A stretch of 64,000 nt of DNA from Allobosea vaviloviae (GCF_001298265.1 NZ_LGSZ01000045.1:62001-126000); one strand, 5' to 3'. Shown: positions 7,736-17,122, counted from the stretch's first letter. Notes: a model not told the origin generated them from the sequence alone. Numbers and translations: made by a program.

Positions 7736-9856
7736 ATGACCGATGTGACGGCAGGGACGGGCGGCGGCTTCGACATGAGCCGCGGGGCGATGGGGAAGCT
7801 CCTCAATCGCCCCGATCTGTTCCTGGCGATCGGCGTCATGGGCATCCTCGTGGTGCTCATCTTCCCGCTGCCGGCGCTGCTGCTCGACCTGCTTCTGGCG
7901 CTCTCGATCATCCTGTCGGTGCTCGTGCTGATGACCGCGCTCTTCATCGAGGAGCCGCTGGAGTTCTCGGCCTTCCCCACCGTGCTGCTGATCGTCACGA
8001 TGTTCCGGCTGGCGCTCAACATGGCGTCGACGCGCCTGATCCTGGCGCATGGGCATGAGGGCGGCGCGGCGGCCGGCCATGTCATCGAGGCCTTCGCCAA
8101 TTTCGTGATGGGCGGCAATTTCGTGATCGGGGTGATCGTCTTCACCATCCTGATCATCGTGAATTTCGTCGTCATCACCAAGGGTTCGGGCCGTATCGCC
8201 GAAGTCGCCGCGCGGTTTGCGCTCGACGCGATGCCAGGCAAGCAGATGGCGATCGATGCCGATCTCGGGGCGGGGCTGATCGACCAGGACGTCGCCAAGG
8301 TCCGGCGCAAGGCGCTGGAGGACGAGGCGAACTTCTTCGGTTCGATGGACGGCGCGTCCAAGTTCGTGCGCGGCGACGCGATCGCTGCCTTGCTGATCAC
8401 CTTCATCAATGTGCTCGGCGGCATCATCATCGGCGTCGCCCAGCAGGGCATGAGCTTCGGCGCGGCGGCGCATAACTATACGACGCTGACTGTCGGCGAC
8501 GGTCTCGTCAGCCAGATCCCGGCGCTCATCGTCTCGACGGCGGCGGGCCTGCTCGTCTCGAAATCCGGCGTGCGCGGCGCCGCCGACAAGGCGCTCGGCA
8601 AGCAGCTCTCGGGCTATCCGAAGGCGCTGGGCATGTCGGCGGCGGTGATGCTGCTGATCGCGATCCTGCCGGGCATCCCGATGCTGCCCTTCCTGATCCT
8701 GGCGGGCGGTTCGGCGTGGCTGGCGCGGCATTTCGGGCGGCTTGCCAAGGCGAAGGAGATCGCGGTCGCGGATGCCGCCCAGGCGGCCTCGCCACTGGCG
8801 GCGGACGGCACGCCCAAGGAAGAGACGCTCAACGACCTGCTCAAGCTCGACGAGCTCAAGATCGAGATCGGCTATGGCCTGCTGCCGCTGGTGAATTCGA
8901 CCGGAGGGCAGGATCGCCTGACCGACCAGGTCCGGGCGCTGCGGCGTCAGCTTGCCGCCGAACTCGGCTTCGTCATGCCGGCCGTCCGCATCGTCGACAA
9001 CGTCCAGCTCGAGGCGAACCATTACTACATCAAGATCAAGGAGATCGATGCGGGCCACGGCATCGTCTATGCCGGCCAGTACATGGCGATGGATCCGATG
9101 GGCGGCAGCGTGAACCTGCCCGGGCACAATGTGCTGGAGCCAACCTTCGGCCTGCCCGCCACCTGGATCGACGCCGCGCTGCAGGACGAGGCGCAGCTGC
9201 GCGGCTTCACCGTGGTCGATGCGGCGACCGTGATCTCGACGCATCTCACCGAGGTGCTGAAATCGCACATGCCGGAGCTGCTCTCGCATGGCGAGGTTCA
9301 GAAGCTGCTGCGCGAACTGCCCAAGGACCATGCCGATCTGGTCAAGGAGATCGTGCCGAGCCAGATCTCGACGACCGGCATCCAGCGCGTGCTGCAACTC
9401 CTGCTCTCCGAGCGCGTTTCGATCCGCGATCTCGCCACCATCATCGAAGGCATCGCGGAGGTTGCGGGCGGCATCAAGAATCCGCGCGACATCGCCGAGC
9501 ATGTCCGCATGCGGCTCGCCCGCCAGATCTGCGCCCAGTTCTCGAACGGGAATGGCCTGCTGCCGATCATCACCCTCTCGCCGGCCTGGGAGAGCGTCTT
9601 CGCCGAATCGATCGTCGGCCAGGGCGAGGAGCGTCATCTCGCCATGCAGCCCTCGCGACTGCAGGAGTTCGTGCATCAGGTTCGCGACAAGTTCGAGGAT
9701 GCGGCCCGCATCGGCGAAATGCCGGCGCTCGTGACGTCAGGCATGGCACGGCCCTTCGTGCGCCAGATCATCGAGCGCTTCCGCCGCGAGACACCGGTTC
9801 TGTCGCAGGCCGAGATCCATCCCCGCGCGCGGTTGAAGACGGTCGGGACGGTGTGA
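7736..9856 (+). CDS. flhA: Flagellar type III export gate protein FlhA
   Basis: FlhA is the large export-gate membrane protein of the flagellar type III secretion system. I chose ATG 7736 (GGGAG about 11 nt upstream); upstream in-frame codons run into the palindrome. The 706-residue product has a hydrophobic N-terminal half (LFLAIGVMGILVVLIFPLP onward) and the conserved cytoplasmic loop (FHIPEP region) with FALDAMPGKQMAIDADL and AKVRRKALEDEANFFGSMDG. A linker near residue 360 leads to the C-terminal cytoplasmic domain (EIGYGLLPLV, GRVQKLLREL-type segment). It is separated from flbD by a 2.6-kb minus-strand cassette. Regulation by CtrA and/or FlbD is suggested by the two upstream motifs. Confidence 0.95.
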   Translation: MTDVTAGTGGGFDMSRGAMGKLLNRPDLFLAIGVMGILVVLIFPLPALLLDLLLALSIILSVLVLMTALFIEEPLEFSAFPTVLLIVTMFRLALNMASTRLILAHGHEGGAAAGHVIEAFANFVMGGNFVIGVIVFTILIIVNFVVITKGSGRIAEVAARFALDAMPGKQMAIDADLGAGLIDQDVAKVRRKALEDEANFFGSMDGASKFVRGDAIAALLITFINVLGGIIIGVAQQGMSFGAAAHNYTTLTVGDGLVSQIPALIVSTAAGLLVSKSGVRGAADKALGKQLSGYPKALGMSAAVMLLIAILPGIPMLPFLILAGGSAWLARHFGRLAKAKEIAVADAAQAASPLAADGTPKEETLNDLLKLDELKIEIGYGLLPLVNSTGGQDRLTDQVRALRRQLAAELGFVMPAVRIVDNVQLEANHYYIKIKEIDAGHGIVYAGQYMAMDPMGGSVNLPGHNVLEPTFGLPATWIDAALQDEAQLRGFTVVDAATVISTHLTEVLKSHMPELLSHGEVQKLLRELPKDHADLVKEIVPSQISTTGIQRVLQLLLSERVSIRDLATIIEGIAEVAGGIKNPRDIAEHVRMRLARQICAQFSNGNGLLPIITLSPAWESVFAESIVGQGEERHLAMQPSRLQEFVHQVRDKFEDAARIGEMPALVTSGMARPFVRQIIERFRRETPVLSQAEIHPRARLKTVGTV

Positions 9857-9938
9857 CGCTAGCCGCCGCCCTTTTCCACGGGTGAGCAATGACGGTCGCG
9901 CAATGGTCAGCTATTCGGAAGGCCGCTAAGCCGGCCGC

Positions 9939-10826
9939 ATGTCGACAAACGCCCTCTTCTTCGCCGCCATGTGCCTCGTCTGGGGGCTCACCTTCCTGCC
10001 GGTGAAGATCGCGGCGGAGCATGTGCCCCCGATCTTCTTCGCCGCCGCCCGTTTCGTCATCGCCGGCCCGCTGCTGCTGGCCTGGGCCGGGCGTGACGCC
10101 CTGCGCGTGCCGGCTGCCGCTCGGTGGCGTCTTCTGGGCACTGCGATGCTGGTGAACACCGCCTGCTACGCCCTGGTGTTCTGGGGAACGGCCCATGCGC
10201 CGACGGGGCTGGCTGCCATCGTCAATCTCTCGTCGATCCCGATCTGGTCACTGCTGGCAAGCCGGCTGGTCGAAGGGACCGCCATCACACGCCGGAAGAT
10301 CGCTGCGGTCGCGCTCGGTCTGCTGGGCTTGTGCTTCCTGTTCTGGACGCGGGCCGGCGGTGGACTGGGTGTGGGAGGCCGCGACCCGCTCGAACTCTGG
10401 GGTCTCGCTTCCGTGGCGTTGGGGACGCTGTCCTACTGCACCGGCGCCGTGCTGACCCGCGCGATCGCACCCGCGATCCCGACACTGACGCTGGCCGGCT
10501 GGCAGTCGACCATAGGGGCGATCGGGCTCGTAGCGCTGTCGCTGATGATCGAGCCTGTGACGCCGGGCCATCTCGCGGCGCTGGTCTCCTGGCCCACGGG
10601 GCAGGCTCTCGCCTTCATCGTCGCGGCCGGATCGCTGGTGGGGTACACGGTCTATCTGCGGCTGCTGCGCGACTGGGGCGCGTTCCGAGCGGGGCTCTAT
10701 GCCTTCGTCAGCCCAGTGATCGCGGTCGCTGCCGGCGTCGTCGTGCTGGGGGAGCCGTTCGGCTGGGCCGAAGGGTTCGGAGCGCTGCTGATGTTCGGAG
10801 CGGCGGCGATCGCGCTCAGGCGCTGA
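9939..10826 (+). CDS. EamA/DMT-family inner-membrane transporter
   Basis: The 295-residue product has about ten membrane helices in two EamA repeats. The first begins MSTNALFFAAMCLVWGLTFLPVKIA, typical for RhaT/YdcZ-like drug/metabolite transporters, and the second starts near SVALGTLSYCTGAVLTRAI. It ends with the usual SPVIAVAAGVVVLGEPFGW...GALLMFGAAAIAL text. The substrate is unknown. It stands alone downstream of flhA, ends 6 nt from the convergent gene at 10833, and has no visible link to motility. Confidence 0.88.
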   Translation: MSTNALFFAAMCLVWGLTFLPVKIAAEHVPPIFFAAARFVIAGPLLLAWAGRDALRVPAAARWRLLGTAMLVNTACYALVFWGTAHAPTGLAAIVNLSSIPIWSLLASRLVEGTAITRRKIAAVALGLLGLCFLFWTRAGGGLGVGGRDPLELWGLASVALGTLSYCTGAVLTRAIAPAIPTLTLAGWQSTIGAIGLVALSLMIEPVTPGHLAALVSWPTGQALAFIVAAGSLVGYTVYLRLLRDWGAFRAGLYAFVSPVIAVAAGVVVLGEPFGWAEGFGALLMFGAAAIALRR

Positions 10827-10832
10827 AACCGC

Positions 10833-11870
10833 TCAGGGCGGCGGCGCGATGCGGGTGTTGCGCTTGAGCTGGGCGCGTTCGAAGGCCAGCACCACCGGCA
10901 GCGAAATCACCAGCGGCAGGATCAGGTAGAACAGCCGCCAGATCAGCAGCGCGGCGAAGACGGCCGGCGCCGGCATGCCCGGCATCACCGCCAGAAAAAC
11001 CGCCTCCATGACGCCGACGCCGCCCGGAACCTGGCTGAGAAGCCCGGCCGAGAACGACAGGAGGAAGGCGCCAAGCACGATCATGAAGCCGGGGTTTCCC
11101 TGCTCGGGCAGGGCGAAATAGATGATGCCGGCGGCGCCCGCGAGCTCCAGCGGAGCGGCGAGATATTGCCGGGCGACGATCGGCAGGCGCGGATAGATGA
11201 CCTCGAACTTGCCGATCCTGAACGGCTTGAACTTGAGCCAGGAGCCGATCGTGTAGAGCGCCACGAACGCGAGCATGCCGACGCCGATGAGCCGTGCCGC
11301 GCCGTCGCCGATCGTGAAACGGCTCGACAGCCGCCCGAGCGGGCGCAGGATCTCGGGTTCGTAGAGCAGCACCAGGCCCATCAGCAGAATGGTGCCGAAG
11401 GCGAAGGTGAAGGAGCAGAGCGCCACGAGCACAGCGACATCGGCCGCCGTCAGCCCCTTCGCCGTATAGGCGCGGTAGCGCACCATGCCGCCGGAGAACA
11501 CCGAGGCGCCGATATTGTGCGACAGCGCATAGGTCACGAAGGAGCAGACCGCGATGTAGAACCAGGAGATGCCCTTCTCCTTGCCGATATGGATCAGGGC
11601 GATGCGGTCGTACCAGGCCAGCGCGGCATAGGCGACGAGGGTCGCAAGCGCGGCATGGAAGAAGGCCTCCGTCGGGATGACCGCGATCTTCTGGCCGATG
11701 CGCGTGGCGACGATGCGCAGATTGTCCCAGAAGCTGCCCTGTTCGAGCAGAGCCTCAATGGCGGCGTCGGTGCCGGCCTCCGCCTTGAGCTTGTCCCAGA
11801 GCAGGTCGACCGACCAGACGACCGCGACGAGTCCGATGATCGGCCAGAGATAATCGAGATAGCGTTTCAT
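10833..11870 (-). CDS. LPG-synthase-TM / YbhN-like polytopic membrane protein
   Basis: A 345-residue inner-membrane protein of the lysylphosphatidylglycerol synthase transmembrane-region family (UPF0104/YbhN type). I start at ATG 11870 (MKRYLDYLWPIIGL), since the upstream extension is proline/alanine-rich and not membrane-like. Hallmarks are NIGASVFSGGMVRYRAYTAKGL, with the family GGxxR segment, and SQVPGGVGVMEAVFLAVMP (the GGLGxxE-like motif). About eight helices are predicted. It lacks the cytoplasmic aminoacyl-transferase domain of MprF, so lipid or glycan transport is more likely than LPG synthesis. The partner substrate is unknown. Confidence 0.82.
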   Translation of the reverse strand: MKRYLDYLWPIIGLVAVVWSVDLLWDKLKAEAGTDAAIEALLEQGSFWDNLRIVATRIGQKIAVIPTEAFFHAALATLVAYAALAWYDRIALIHIGKEKGISWFYIAVCSFVTYALSHNIGASVFSGGMVRYRAYTAKGLTAADVAVLVALCSFTFAFGTILLMGLVLLYEPEILRPLGRLSSRFTIGDGAARLIGVGMLAFVALYTIGSWLKFKPFRIGKFEVIYPRLPIVARQYLAAPLELAGAAGIIYFALPEQGNPGFMIVLGAFLLSFSAGLLSQVPGGVGVMEAVFLAVMPGMPAPAVFAALLIWRLFYLILPLVISLPVVLAFERAQLKRNTRIAPPP

Positions 11871-11991
11871 GAAACCCGCTGGCTGCGAGGAGGCTTGGGG
11901 TAAGGACGGCGCGGCGTGTGCCGCCGCCTGTGTGCCAGCGGGCCGACACAAGGGCAAGCGGCGTCGCCGCCGCCTGCCCGGGGTCGCCCGG

Positions 11992-12366
11992 CTATTTGCC
12001 GTTCTTTTTCAGCCAGTCGCGCATTATTGCGATTTCCTTCTCCTGGTCGGCGATGATGCCCGTCGCCAGCTTCTTCAGCTCCGGGTCCTTGCCATGGGCG
12101 AGCATGACCCTGGCCATGTCGATGGCGCCCTGGTGATGCGGGATCATGCCGCGCACGAAATCGGCATCGGCATCGCCGGTAAAGGCGATGTCCATGTCCT
12201 TGTGCATCTTCATGTTCGCGGCCTTGTAGGCGGTGGTCGCGGCGCTGTCGGCGGTCTTGGCAGCCGGCGCGCCGTGGCCCTGATGCTGCTGGGCGAGGGT
12301 GGGGCCAGCCAGCGCGAGGGCACTGAAGAGGCCGAGCGCGAAGCCTGCGGAAACGAAACGTGTCAT
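11992..12366 (-). CDS. Exported DUF305 protein
   Basis: A 124-residue periplasmic protein of the DUF305 (ferritin-like helical bundle) family. The start at ATG 12366 is backed by AAGGAC 6 nt upstream and gives a clean signal peptide (MTRFVSAGFALGLFSALALAG) ending near TLAQQ. The mature part has the DUF305 signature: MHKDMDIAFTGDADADFVRGMIPHHQGAIDMA, with the MIPHHQGAI metal-ligand pattern, then LKKLATGIIADQEKEIAIMRDWL. Family members are often tied to copper or metal handling. The gene follows a Cys/His-rich exported protein by 88 nt on the same strand, and the two may form a small metal-response operon. Confidence 0.88.
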   Translation of the reverse strand: MTRFVSAGFALGLFSALALAGPTLAQQHQGHGAPAAKTADSAATTAYKAANMKMHKDMDIAFTGDADADFVRGMIPHHQGAIDMARVMLAHGKDPELKKLATGIIADQEKEIAIMRDWLKKNGK

Positions 12367-12454
12367 GGGTTGTCCTTGTGATGGCTGGAGATGGCGGCCG
12401 GCATCACGCCGGGCGGCGCCGACCTCTCGAAGCAAAATCGGAAAAAGGCGTCGG

Positions 12455-12859
12455 TCAGGCCGCTGCGGGGCGCGGCGGACGCTCTGCCGGCTCGGGGCTC
12501 AATGCGGCGCGTGATGCGACCGGGCTCGGCGTCAGGGTCCGCCACACCGTCGCCAGGGCGTGGACGGGGAGTGCGGGCGCCTGGCCAAGCAGCCCGCAAC
12601 CGAGAATGCAGCAGGAGGGGCCCGACGCCTGCGCCTCGCCGGACGGCGCGGATTGTTCGTGGCAGGGGGCCGCCTCGCCATGGGTGTGGTGCGCGGGCGA
12701 CGCGGCGACAGCCGGGTTCGTGAGCGGGGTGTGCCATGCCGAAGCGGCGAGCGTCGCATGCGGCAGCACCGCGAGCAGCATGACGCCGAGCGCCAGGACG
12801 AGCCGCGCCAGCGCGAGGCCGCGCCAGCTTGATCCCGCCCGATGATGCCGCGTCGTCAT
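12455..12859 (-). CDS. Exported Cys/His-rich small protein
   Basis: Function unknown. The 134-residue product has a basic start and a hydrophobic stretch (LALARLVLALGVMLLAVLPHATLA), fitting a signal peptide or anchor. A His/Cys-rich middle follows (HHTHGEAAPCHEQ and SCCILGCGLLGQ) with a proline/arginine-rich tail. The HHxH and CC-x3-C residues could bind metal, resembling small DUF2946-type copper-associated proteins, but the match is loose. It precedes the DUF305 gene on the same strand. The ribosome-binding site is weak, so the start could lie further in. Confidence 0.6.
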   Translation of the reverse strand: MTTRHHRAGSSWRGLALARLVLALGVMLLAVLPHATLAASAWHTPLTNPAVAASPAHHTHGEAAPCHEQSAPSGEAQASGPSCCILGCGLLGQAPALPVHALATVWRTLTPSPVASRAALSPEPAERPPRPAAA

Positions 12860-12954
12860 GAGGTGATGTCTCCGCCCCGATCATGTCATGATCGCGGCAG
12901 GGCGCCAGCTGAATCCGGCTGGACCCCGATCCACGTTCCACTGCCCAGGCCGAC

Positions 12955-13569
12955 ATGACCCAGACCCTGACCATCAGCCTCACCGGCACCACTGACCTCC
13001 CGCCCGGCAAGATCGCGGCCATCGTCACCTCGCTGGAGATGCTGGCGCGGCCTCCGGTGCGGCCCGATCCGCCGGGGCTGGAGGCGTTCTCGCTAGAGCG
13101 GATCGGCGGAGACCAGCTCGACCGCTATCTCGCCATGTACAGGCGGCTGGGAGAGCGCTGGATGTGGTTCAGCCGGTTGGTGAAGCCGGCGGCGGAGGTC
13201 GCGGCGATCCTGGCCGACAGGGGCGTCGAGACCTACATGGTGCGCCGCGAGGGCGCCGATATGGGCCTGCTGGAACTGGATTTCCGCGTGGCAGGCGAGG
13301 CGGAGCTCGCCTTCTTCGGGCTCGACGAGGCGGTGGTGGGGCAGGGCGCCGGGCGCTGGCTGATGAACCGGGCGCTGGCGCTGGCCTGGGCGAAGCCGAT
13401 CGCGCGCTTCTGGGTCCACACCTGCACGCTCGACCATCAGGGCGCGCCGGAGTTCTACCAGCGCTCGGGGTTCACGGTGTTCAAGCGGGGTGTGGAGGTC
13501 GATGACGATCCACGGTTGGGTGGGAAGATGGCGCACGACTGTGTCCCGCATCATCCGGTGATCGGGTAG
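12955..13569 (+). CDS. GNAT-family N-acetyltransferase
   Basis: The 204-residue product is predicted to transfer an acetyl group from acetyl-CoA to an amine; the substrate is unknown. The acetyl-CoA region is VVGQGAGRWLMNRALALAW (the Q/R-x-x-G-x-G/A loop), followed by RFWVHTCTLDHQGAPEFYQRSGFTVFKRGVE, the typical C-terminal strand-helix where a Tyr-Gln-Arg-x-G-F motif closes the fold. The first 60 residues are a variable extension. It is transcribed divergently from the Cys/His-rich gene with 95 nt between. Confidence 0.85.
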   Translation: MTQTLTISLTGTTDLPPGKIAAIVTSLEMLARPPVRPDPPGLEAFSLERIGGDQLDRYLAMYRRLGERWMWFSRLVKPAAEVAAILADRGVETYMVRREGADMGLLELDFRVAGEAELAFFGLDEAVVGQGAGRWLMNRALALAWAKPIARFWVHTCTLDHQGAPEFYQRSGFTVFKRGVEVDDDPRLGGKMAHDCVPHHPVIG

Positions 13570-13606
13570 GGGGCGGAAGCTGTGACGCGCGCGGGATTTA
13601 CGCACC

Positions 13607-13855
13607 ATGAATAATCTTATCAGGCGATACCCCCGTGCCGCTCTCGCCGTGAGCGTTGTGTCGGGCATCACTCTCGCAAACTTGGCCCGTCAGTATCCAG
13701 AATTCTGGTGGTTGAGCCTGGTATTGCTCGCGTTGGCTGTCGCCCTTGTGAGCTGCCTTGTCTGGCTCTTCTCGCCTGTTCGCCAACCGCGAACCGAACG
13801 ACGCGCGATGCCACCGCTCCAAGACGAGAGCCGAGTCCGAAAAATCGATGATTGA
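13607..13855 (+). CDS. Small membrane protein, hypothetical
   Basis: No family recognised. The 82-residue frame starts at ATG 13607 with no strong ribosome-binding site. It has one or two hydrophobic stretches (AALAVSVVSGITLANLA; WWLSLVLLALAVALVSCLVWLF) and an Arg-rich tail (RQPRTERRAMPP), as in a small inner-membrane protein. Local GC is lower than that of neighbours. It lies between a GNAT gene and the fliJ terminator. It may be a real orphan gene; I hold this with modest confidence. Confidence 0.45.
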   Translation: MNNLIRRYPRAALAVSVVSGITLANLARQYPEFWWLSLVLLALAVALVSCLVWLFSPVRQPRTERRAMPPLQDESRVRKIDD

Positions 13856-13869
13856 CACCCGCAGCGCAT

Positions 13870-13898
13870 AAAAAAGCCCGCCGGACATCCCGGCGGGC
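13870..13898 (-). terminator. Rho-independent terminator after fliJ
   Basis: The stem GCCCGCCGG (13876-13884) pairs with CCGGCGGGC (13890-13898) around a 5-nt loop. On the minus strand it is followed by six Ts. It lies about 30 nt past the fliJ stop. A weaker T-rich flank (CTTTC) on the + strand may also stop the small gene ending at 13855. Confidence 0.85.
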
Positions 13899-13926
13899 CT
13901 TTCAAAATCACAACCTCAAACGCCAT

Positions 13927-14331
13927 TCACGCCCTGGGGCGCAGGCCAATCGAGTCCATCATTGCCTGGTCGCGGGCGGCTTCGGCGGCGCGCTCGGTCG
14001 CCTTTTCGCGGTCGTCGAGGATCTCGACCTTCTTCATGTCCTCGAAGGCTTCCTGCAATTCGGCCTTGGCCTCGTCGAGCTGGCCTTTGAGATTGTCGGC
14101 AGACTGGCGCAGGTTGTCGCGGCGGCCGAGCGCCGCCTTGGCATAGGTCGGATAGGCGAAATGGGCGGGGTCGGAAATGCCGGCCCGGGATTCCTCGCTC
14201 TGGATCTCGCGGTCCAGATCGGTCGCCATGCGGTGAAAATCCGCGATCATCATCTCGATCTGGCTTACCCGGCGACGCTTTTCGTCCACCTGGAAGCGCT
14301 TGAGACGCAGTAGTGTGTCTCGCGACTTCAT
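13927..14331 (-). CDS. fliJ: FliJ-like flagellar export chaperone
   Basis: A 134-residue coiled-coil protein starting at ATG 14331 (MKSRDTLLRLKRFQVDEKRR). Nearly all of it is helical and charged (SQIEMMIADFHRMATDLDREI, QLDEAKAELQEAFEDMKKVE), which is the FliJ pattern. FliJ sits in the FliI hexamer stalk and promotes export. The long upstream open frame is not coding. In most genomes fliJ follows fliI directly; here fliI ends at 15782 and a + strand MFS gene lies between them. A terminator follows. The name rests on the N-terminal text, size and linkage to fliI. Confidence 0.82.
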   Translation of the reverse strand: MKSRDTLLRLKRFQVDEKRRRVSQIEMMIADFHRMATDLDREIQSEESRAGISDPAHFAYPTYAKAALGRRDNLRQSADNLKGQLDEAKAELQEAFEDMKKVEILDDREKATERAAEAARDQAMMDSIGLRPRA

Positions 14332-14512
14332 GTCGTTTTCCAACTCCTGATTACGCATCGGGCATGCACCGACCCCTCGGCGCGCGCCCGCAACTCCATA
14401 CCGCGAGACAAAAAGCACAATGGCGCAAGGAGGTTGACCGTTCCTTACCGAAAACCGCCGCATTCGACGCATGGCGCGCCCGCGCCCGGACTGCTGACGC
14501 AGGCCGACGGAG

Positions 14513-15778
14513 GTGGCTATTAGCGGTGGCGGCGCCGTCCTGCCCCGTGGAAGCCCGTCCTTGCCAGCCTTTCCGCGCCTCCCCGACCATGGACTGCCAG
14601 AACACGCGCTGCTGATCTGCGGTCTCGTCGTCACCCGCATCATCGGCTGGGGCTCGACGTTCTATGCCTTGTCCGTGCTGGCCCGCGACATCCGGCGCGA
14701 TCTCGGCCTCGACGTCACGACGGTCTTTGCGGGCATCACCGTCCTGCTGGTGACGGGCGCCGCGTTCGCGCCCGCGATCGGGCGCCATCTCGACCGCGAG
14801 GGGACACGTGCCTCGATGTGCATCGGAGCTGTCGCCTGCGCGCTGGGGCTGGCGCTTCTGGGCTGCGCGCAAGGTCCGGTCAGCTATCTCGCGAGCTGGG
14901 TGGTCATCGGCATCGGGCACGCCTTCTCGCTGGCGAATGTCGGCAGCGTCACCGTCGCGCATCTGATGGGGCCGCGCACGCGGCGCGTCATCGGGCTGAT
15001 GATGCTCGCCACCGGGCTGTCCTCGGCCGTGTTCTGGCCGCTGGCCGCCGTTTTGTCGGACACCCTGGGCTGGCGGGCGACCTGGTTCTTGTTCGGCGCG
15101 ATGCAGATCGTCATCGTCCTGCCGATCTATGCGGCGATCCCGCGCCGTCGGTTCCCTGCCGCCGCAGCCGCTGCGACGCCCGTTCCCGCGACCGAGGTCA
15201 CGCGTCTGCCGCCCGCGCATCAGCGCGTCGGATTCTGGCTCGTCGCGCTGATCTTCTCGGCAAGCGGTCTGGTGTCCTGGGGCTTGCCGCTGCATCTGAT
15301 CGACATGCTCAGGGCCTCCGGCATGGCCGAGGCCGAGGCTGTCGGAATCGCCACGCTCAGCGGGCCGGCGACGCTGCTGGCGCGGCTGGTCGATGCGACG
15401 ATCGGCGATCGGCTGCCGGTCGAGCAGACCGCGCTCGCCGGACTGGTGCTGGGGCCGCTGTCCTGTGTCCTGCTGGTGATGGCGCCGGGGTCGCCGATCG
15501 CGGCCATCGGGTTCGTCATCTGTTTCAGCGCGGCGATGGGCGTCATTTCGGTGGCGCGCGCGACACTGCCGCTGGCGTTGTTCGGCCGCGGCAGCTTCGG
15601 TGCCCTGATGGGCAGGCTGACCGTGCCGCAGAACCTCGCTTTCGCCGCCGCGCCTCTGCTCTTCGCGGTGATGATCGAGCATTTCGGGCGCGACCTGACG
15701 CTGATCGGCTCAGCGGCGATCCAGGTTTTCGCGCTTCTCGCCATGCTGGCCTTGATGCGTCTTCTGGCAAGGCCTTGA
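14513..15778 (+). CDS. MFS transporter between fliJ and fliI
   Basis: A 421-residue major facilitator protein with about 12 helices. Recognisable text is LLICGLVVTRIIGWGSTFYALSVL at helix 1, IGRHLDREGTRASM as a motif-A equivalent, LANVGSVTVAHLMGPRTRRVIGLMMLATGLSS around helices 4-5, and a second half beginning RVGFWLVALIFSASGLVSWG. It resembles the OFA/CynX-type MFS group; the substrate is unknown. The start is uncertain: GTG 14513 lies directly on a GGAGG and no in-frame ATG exists nearby, so a TTG at 14561 is possible. It ends 3 nt from the convergent fliI stop and runs opposite to the flagellar genes around it. Confidence 0.85.
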   Translation: MAISGGGAVLPRGSPSLPAFPRLPDHGLPEHALLICGLVVTRIIGWGSTFYALSVLARDIRRDLGLDVTTVFAGITVLLVTGAAFAPAIGRHLDREGTRASMCIGAVACALGLALLGCAQGPVSYLASWVVIGIGHAFSLANVGSVTVAHLMGPRTRRVIGLMMLATGLSSAVFWPLAAVLSDTLGWRATWFLFGAMQIVIVLPIYAAIPRRRFPAAAAAATPVPATEVTRLPPAHQRVGFWLVALIFSASGLVSWGLPLHLIDMLRASGMAEAEAVGIATLSGPATLLARLVDATIGDRLPVEQTALAGLVLGPLSCVLLVMAPGSPIAAIGFVICFSAAMGVISVARATLPLALFGRGSFGALMGRLTVPQNLAFAAAPLLFAVMIEHFGRDLTLIGSAAIQVFALLAMLALMRLLARP

Positions 15779-15781
15779 GGA

Positions 15782-17122
15782 TCAGCTCGCCATGATCGCG
15801 GCCAGCCTGGCATAGCATTCGGCCAGGGGGGTCGCGTCGTCCTTGGCCTGCTTCAGGAAGCCTTCGAGGGCTGGATTGAGACGGATGGCCTCGTCGACTT
15901 CGGCAGAGGCGCCCTGGCGGTAGGCGCCAAGCCGAATCAGCTCCTCCATGTCGGCATAGGTCGCGAGCGTCGCGCGGGCCTTCTGGACGACCGGGTAGAA
16001 ATTCGGGTCGCAGGAGCGCGGCATGGTGCGCGAGACCGATTTGAGAATGTTGATGGCGGGGTAGCGGCCGCGCTCGGCGATGGAGCGCTCCATCACGATA
16101 TGGCCGTCGAGGATGCCGCGCACGGCGTCGGCGACGGGCTCGTCATGATCGCCGCCATCGACCAGCACCGTGAAGATGCCGGTGATCGCGCCATCGCCGA
16201 CGCCGGGGCCGGCGCGCTCGAGCAGGCGCGGCAGTTCGGCGAAGACCGTGGGGGTATAGCCCTTGGTCGTCGGAGGTTCGCCGGCCGCCAGGCCGATCTC
16301 GCGCATCGCCATGGCAAAGCGCGTCACCGAATCCATCAGGCACATGACCTGCAGCCCCTGGTCGCGGAAATACTCGGCGATCGTCAGCGTGGTCATGGCG
16401 GCCTGCTTGCGCATCAGCGCCGGCTCGTCGGAGGTCGCGACCACGACGACGGAACGCGCAAGGCCCTCGGGGCCGAGGTCGTCCTGGAGGAATTCCTGGA
16501 CCTCACGGCCGCGCTCGCCGACGAGGCCGATGACGTTGACGTCGGCGCGGGCGTAGCGCGCCAGCATCGAGAGCAGCACCGACTTGCCGACGCCGGAGCC
16601 TGCGAAGATGCCCATGCGCTGGCCGAGGCAGCAGGTCAGGAAGGCGTTGAGCGAGCGCACGCCGAGATCGAGCGGCCGGCCGACACGGCGGCGCGAATGG
16701 GCCGGCGGCGGGTCGTTGCGAAAGGTGAAGAGGGCCTCGCCCTGGGGCAAGGGCGGGCCGCCATCGACGGGGCGGCCGAGCGCATCGACGACGCGGCCGA
16801 GCCAGGCCGAGGTCGGCTTGATGCCGGGCTGCGCCTTGTCGACATAGGCCGGACAGCCGCGACGCACGCCATCGAGCCCGCCATAGGGCATGACCAGCGC
16901 CTTCTCGCCGGAAAAACCGATGACCTCGCAGGGAACGCGGCTGCCCGGGGCGATCTCGATCTCGATGCGGCCGCCCAGGCTCATCGCGCCGATCGGGCCG
17001 GCGATCTCGACCAGGAGTCCGCGCACGGCGATCACGCGGCCGTAGACGGTCGTGGAGTCGAGCCCGGCGATCGTGGCGGCGAGCTTGGAGAGGTTGTCCT
17101 GGGCGTGCGCGGCGCTGTTCAT
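15782..17122 (-). CDS. fliI: Flagellum-specific ATPase FliI
   Basis: FliI is the hexameric ATPase that unfolds and delivers substrates to the flagellar export gate. The 446-residue product has the beta-barrel N-domain ([20 protein letters not shown]), Walker A AGSGVGKS at 174-181, Walker B with Asp264 ([20 protein letters not shown]), and the characteristic [25 protein letters not shown] segment that separates FliI from F1-beta. Length and motifs are complete. The start at ATG 17122 leaves a 537-bp region shared with ctrA upstream. Normally its next gene is fliJ, here displaced by an MFS gene. Confidence 0.96.
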   Translation of the reverse strand: MNSAAHAQDNLSKLAATIAGLDSTTVYGRVIAVRGLLVEIAGPIGAMSLGGRIEIEIAPGSRVPCEVIGFSGEKALVMPYGGLDGVRRGCPAYVDKAQPGIKPTSAWLGRVVDALGRPVDGGPPLPQGEALFTFRNDPPPAHSRRRVGRPLDLGVRSLNAFLTCCLGQRMGIFAGSGVGKSVLLSMLARYARADVNVIGLVGERGREVQEFLQDDLGPEGLARSVVVVATSDEPALMRKQAAMTTLTIAEYFRDQGLQVMCLMDSVTRFAMAMREIGLAAGEPPTTKGYTPTVFAELPRLLERAGPGVGDGAITGIFTVLVDGGDHDEPVADAVRGILDGHIVMERSIAERGRYPAINILKSVSRTMPRSCDPNFYPVVQKARATLATYADMEELIRLGAYRQGASAEVDEAIRLNPALEGFLKQAKDDATPLAECYARLAAIMAS

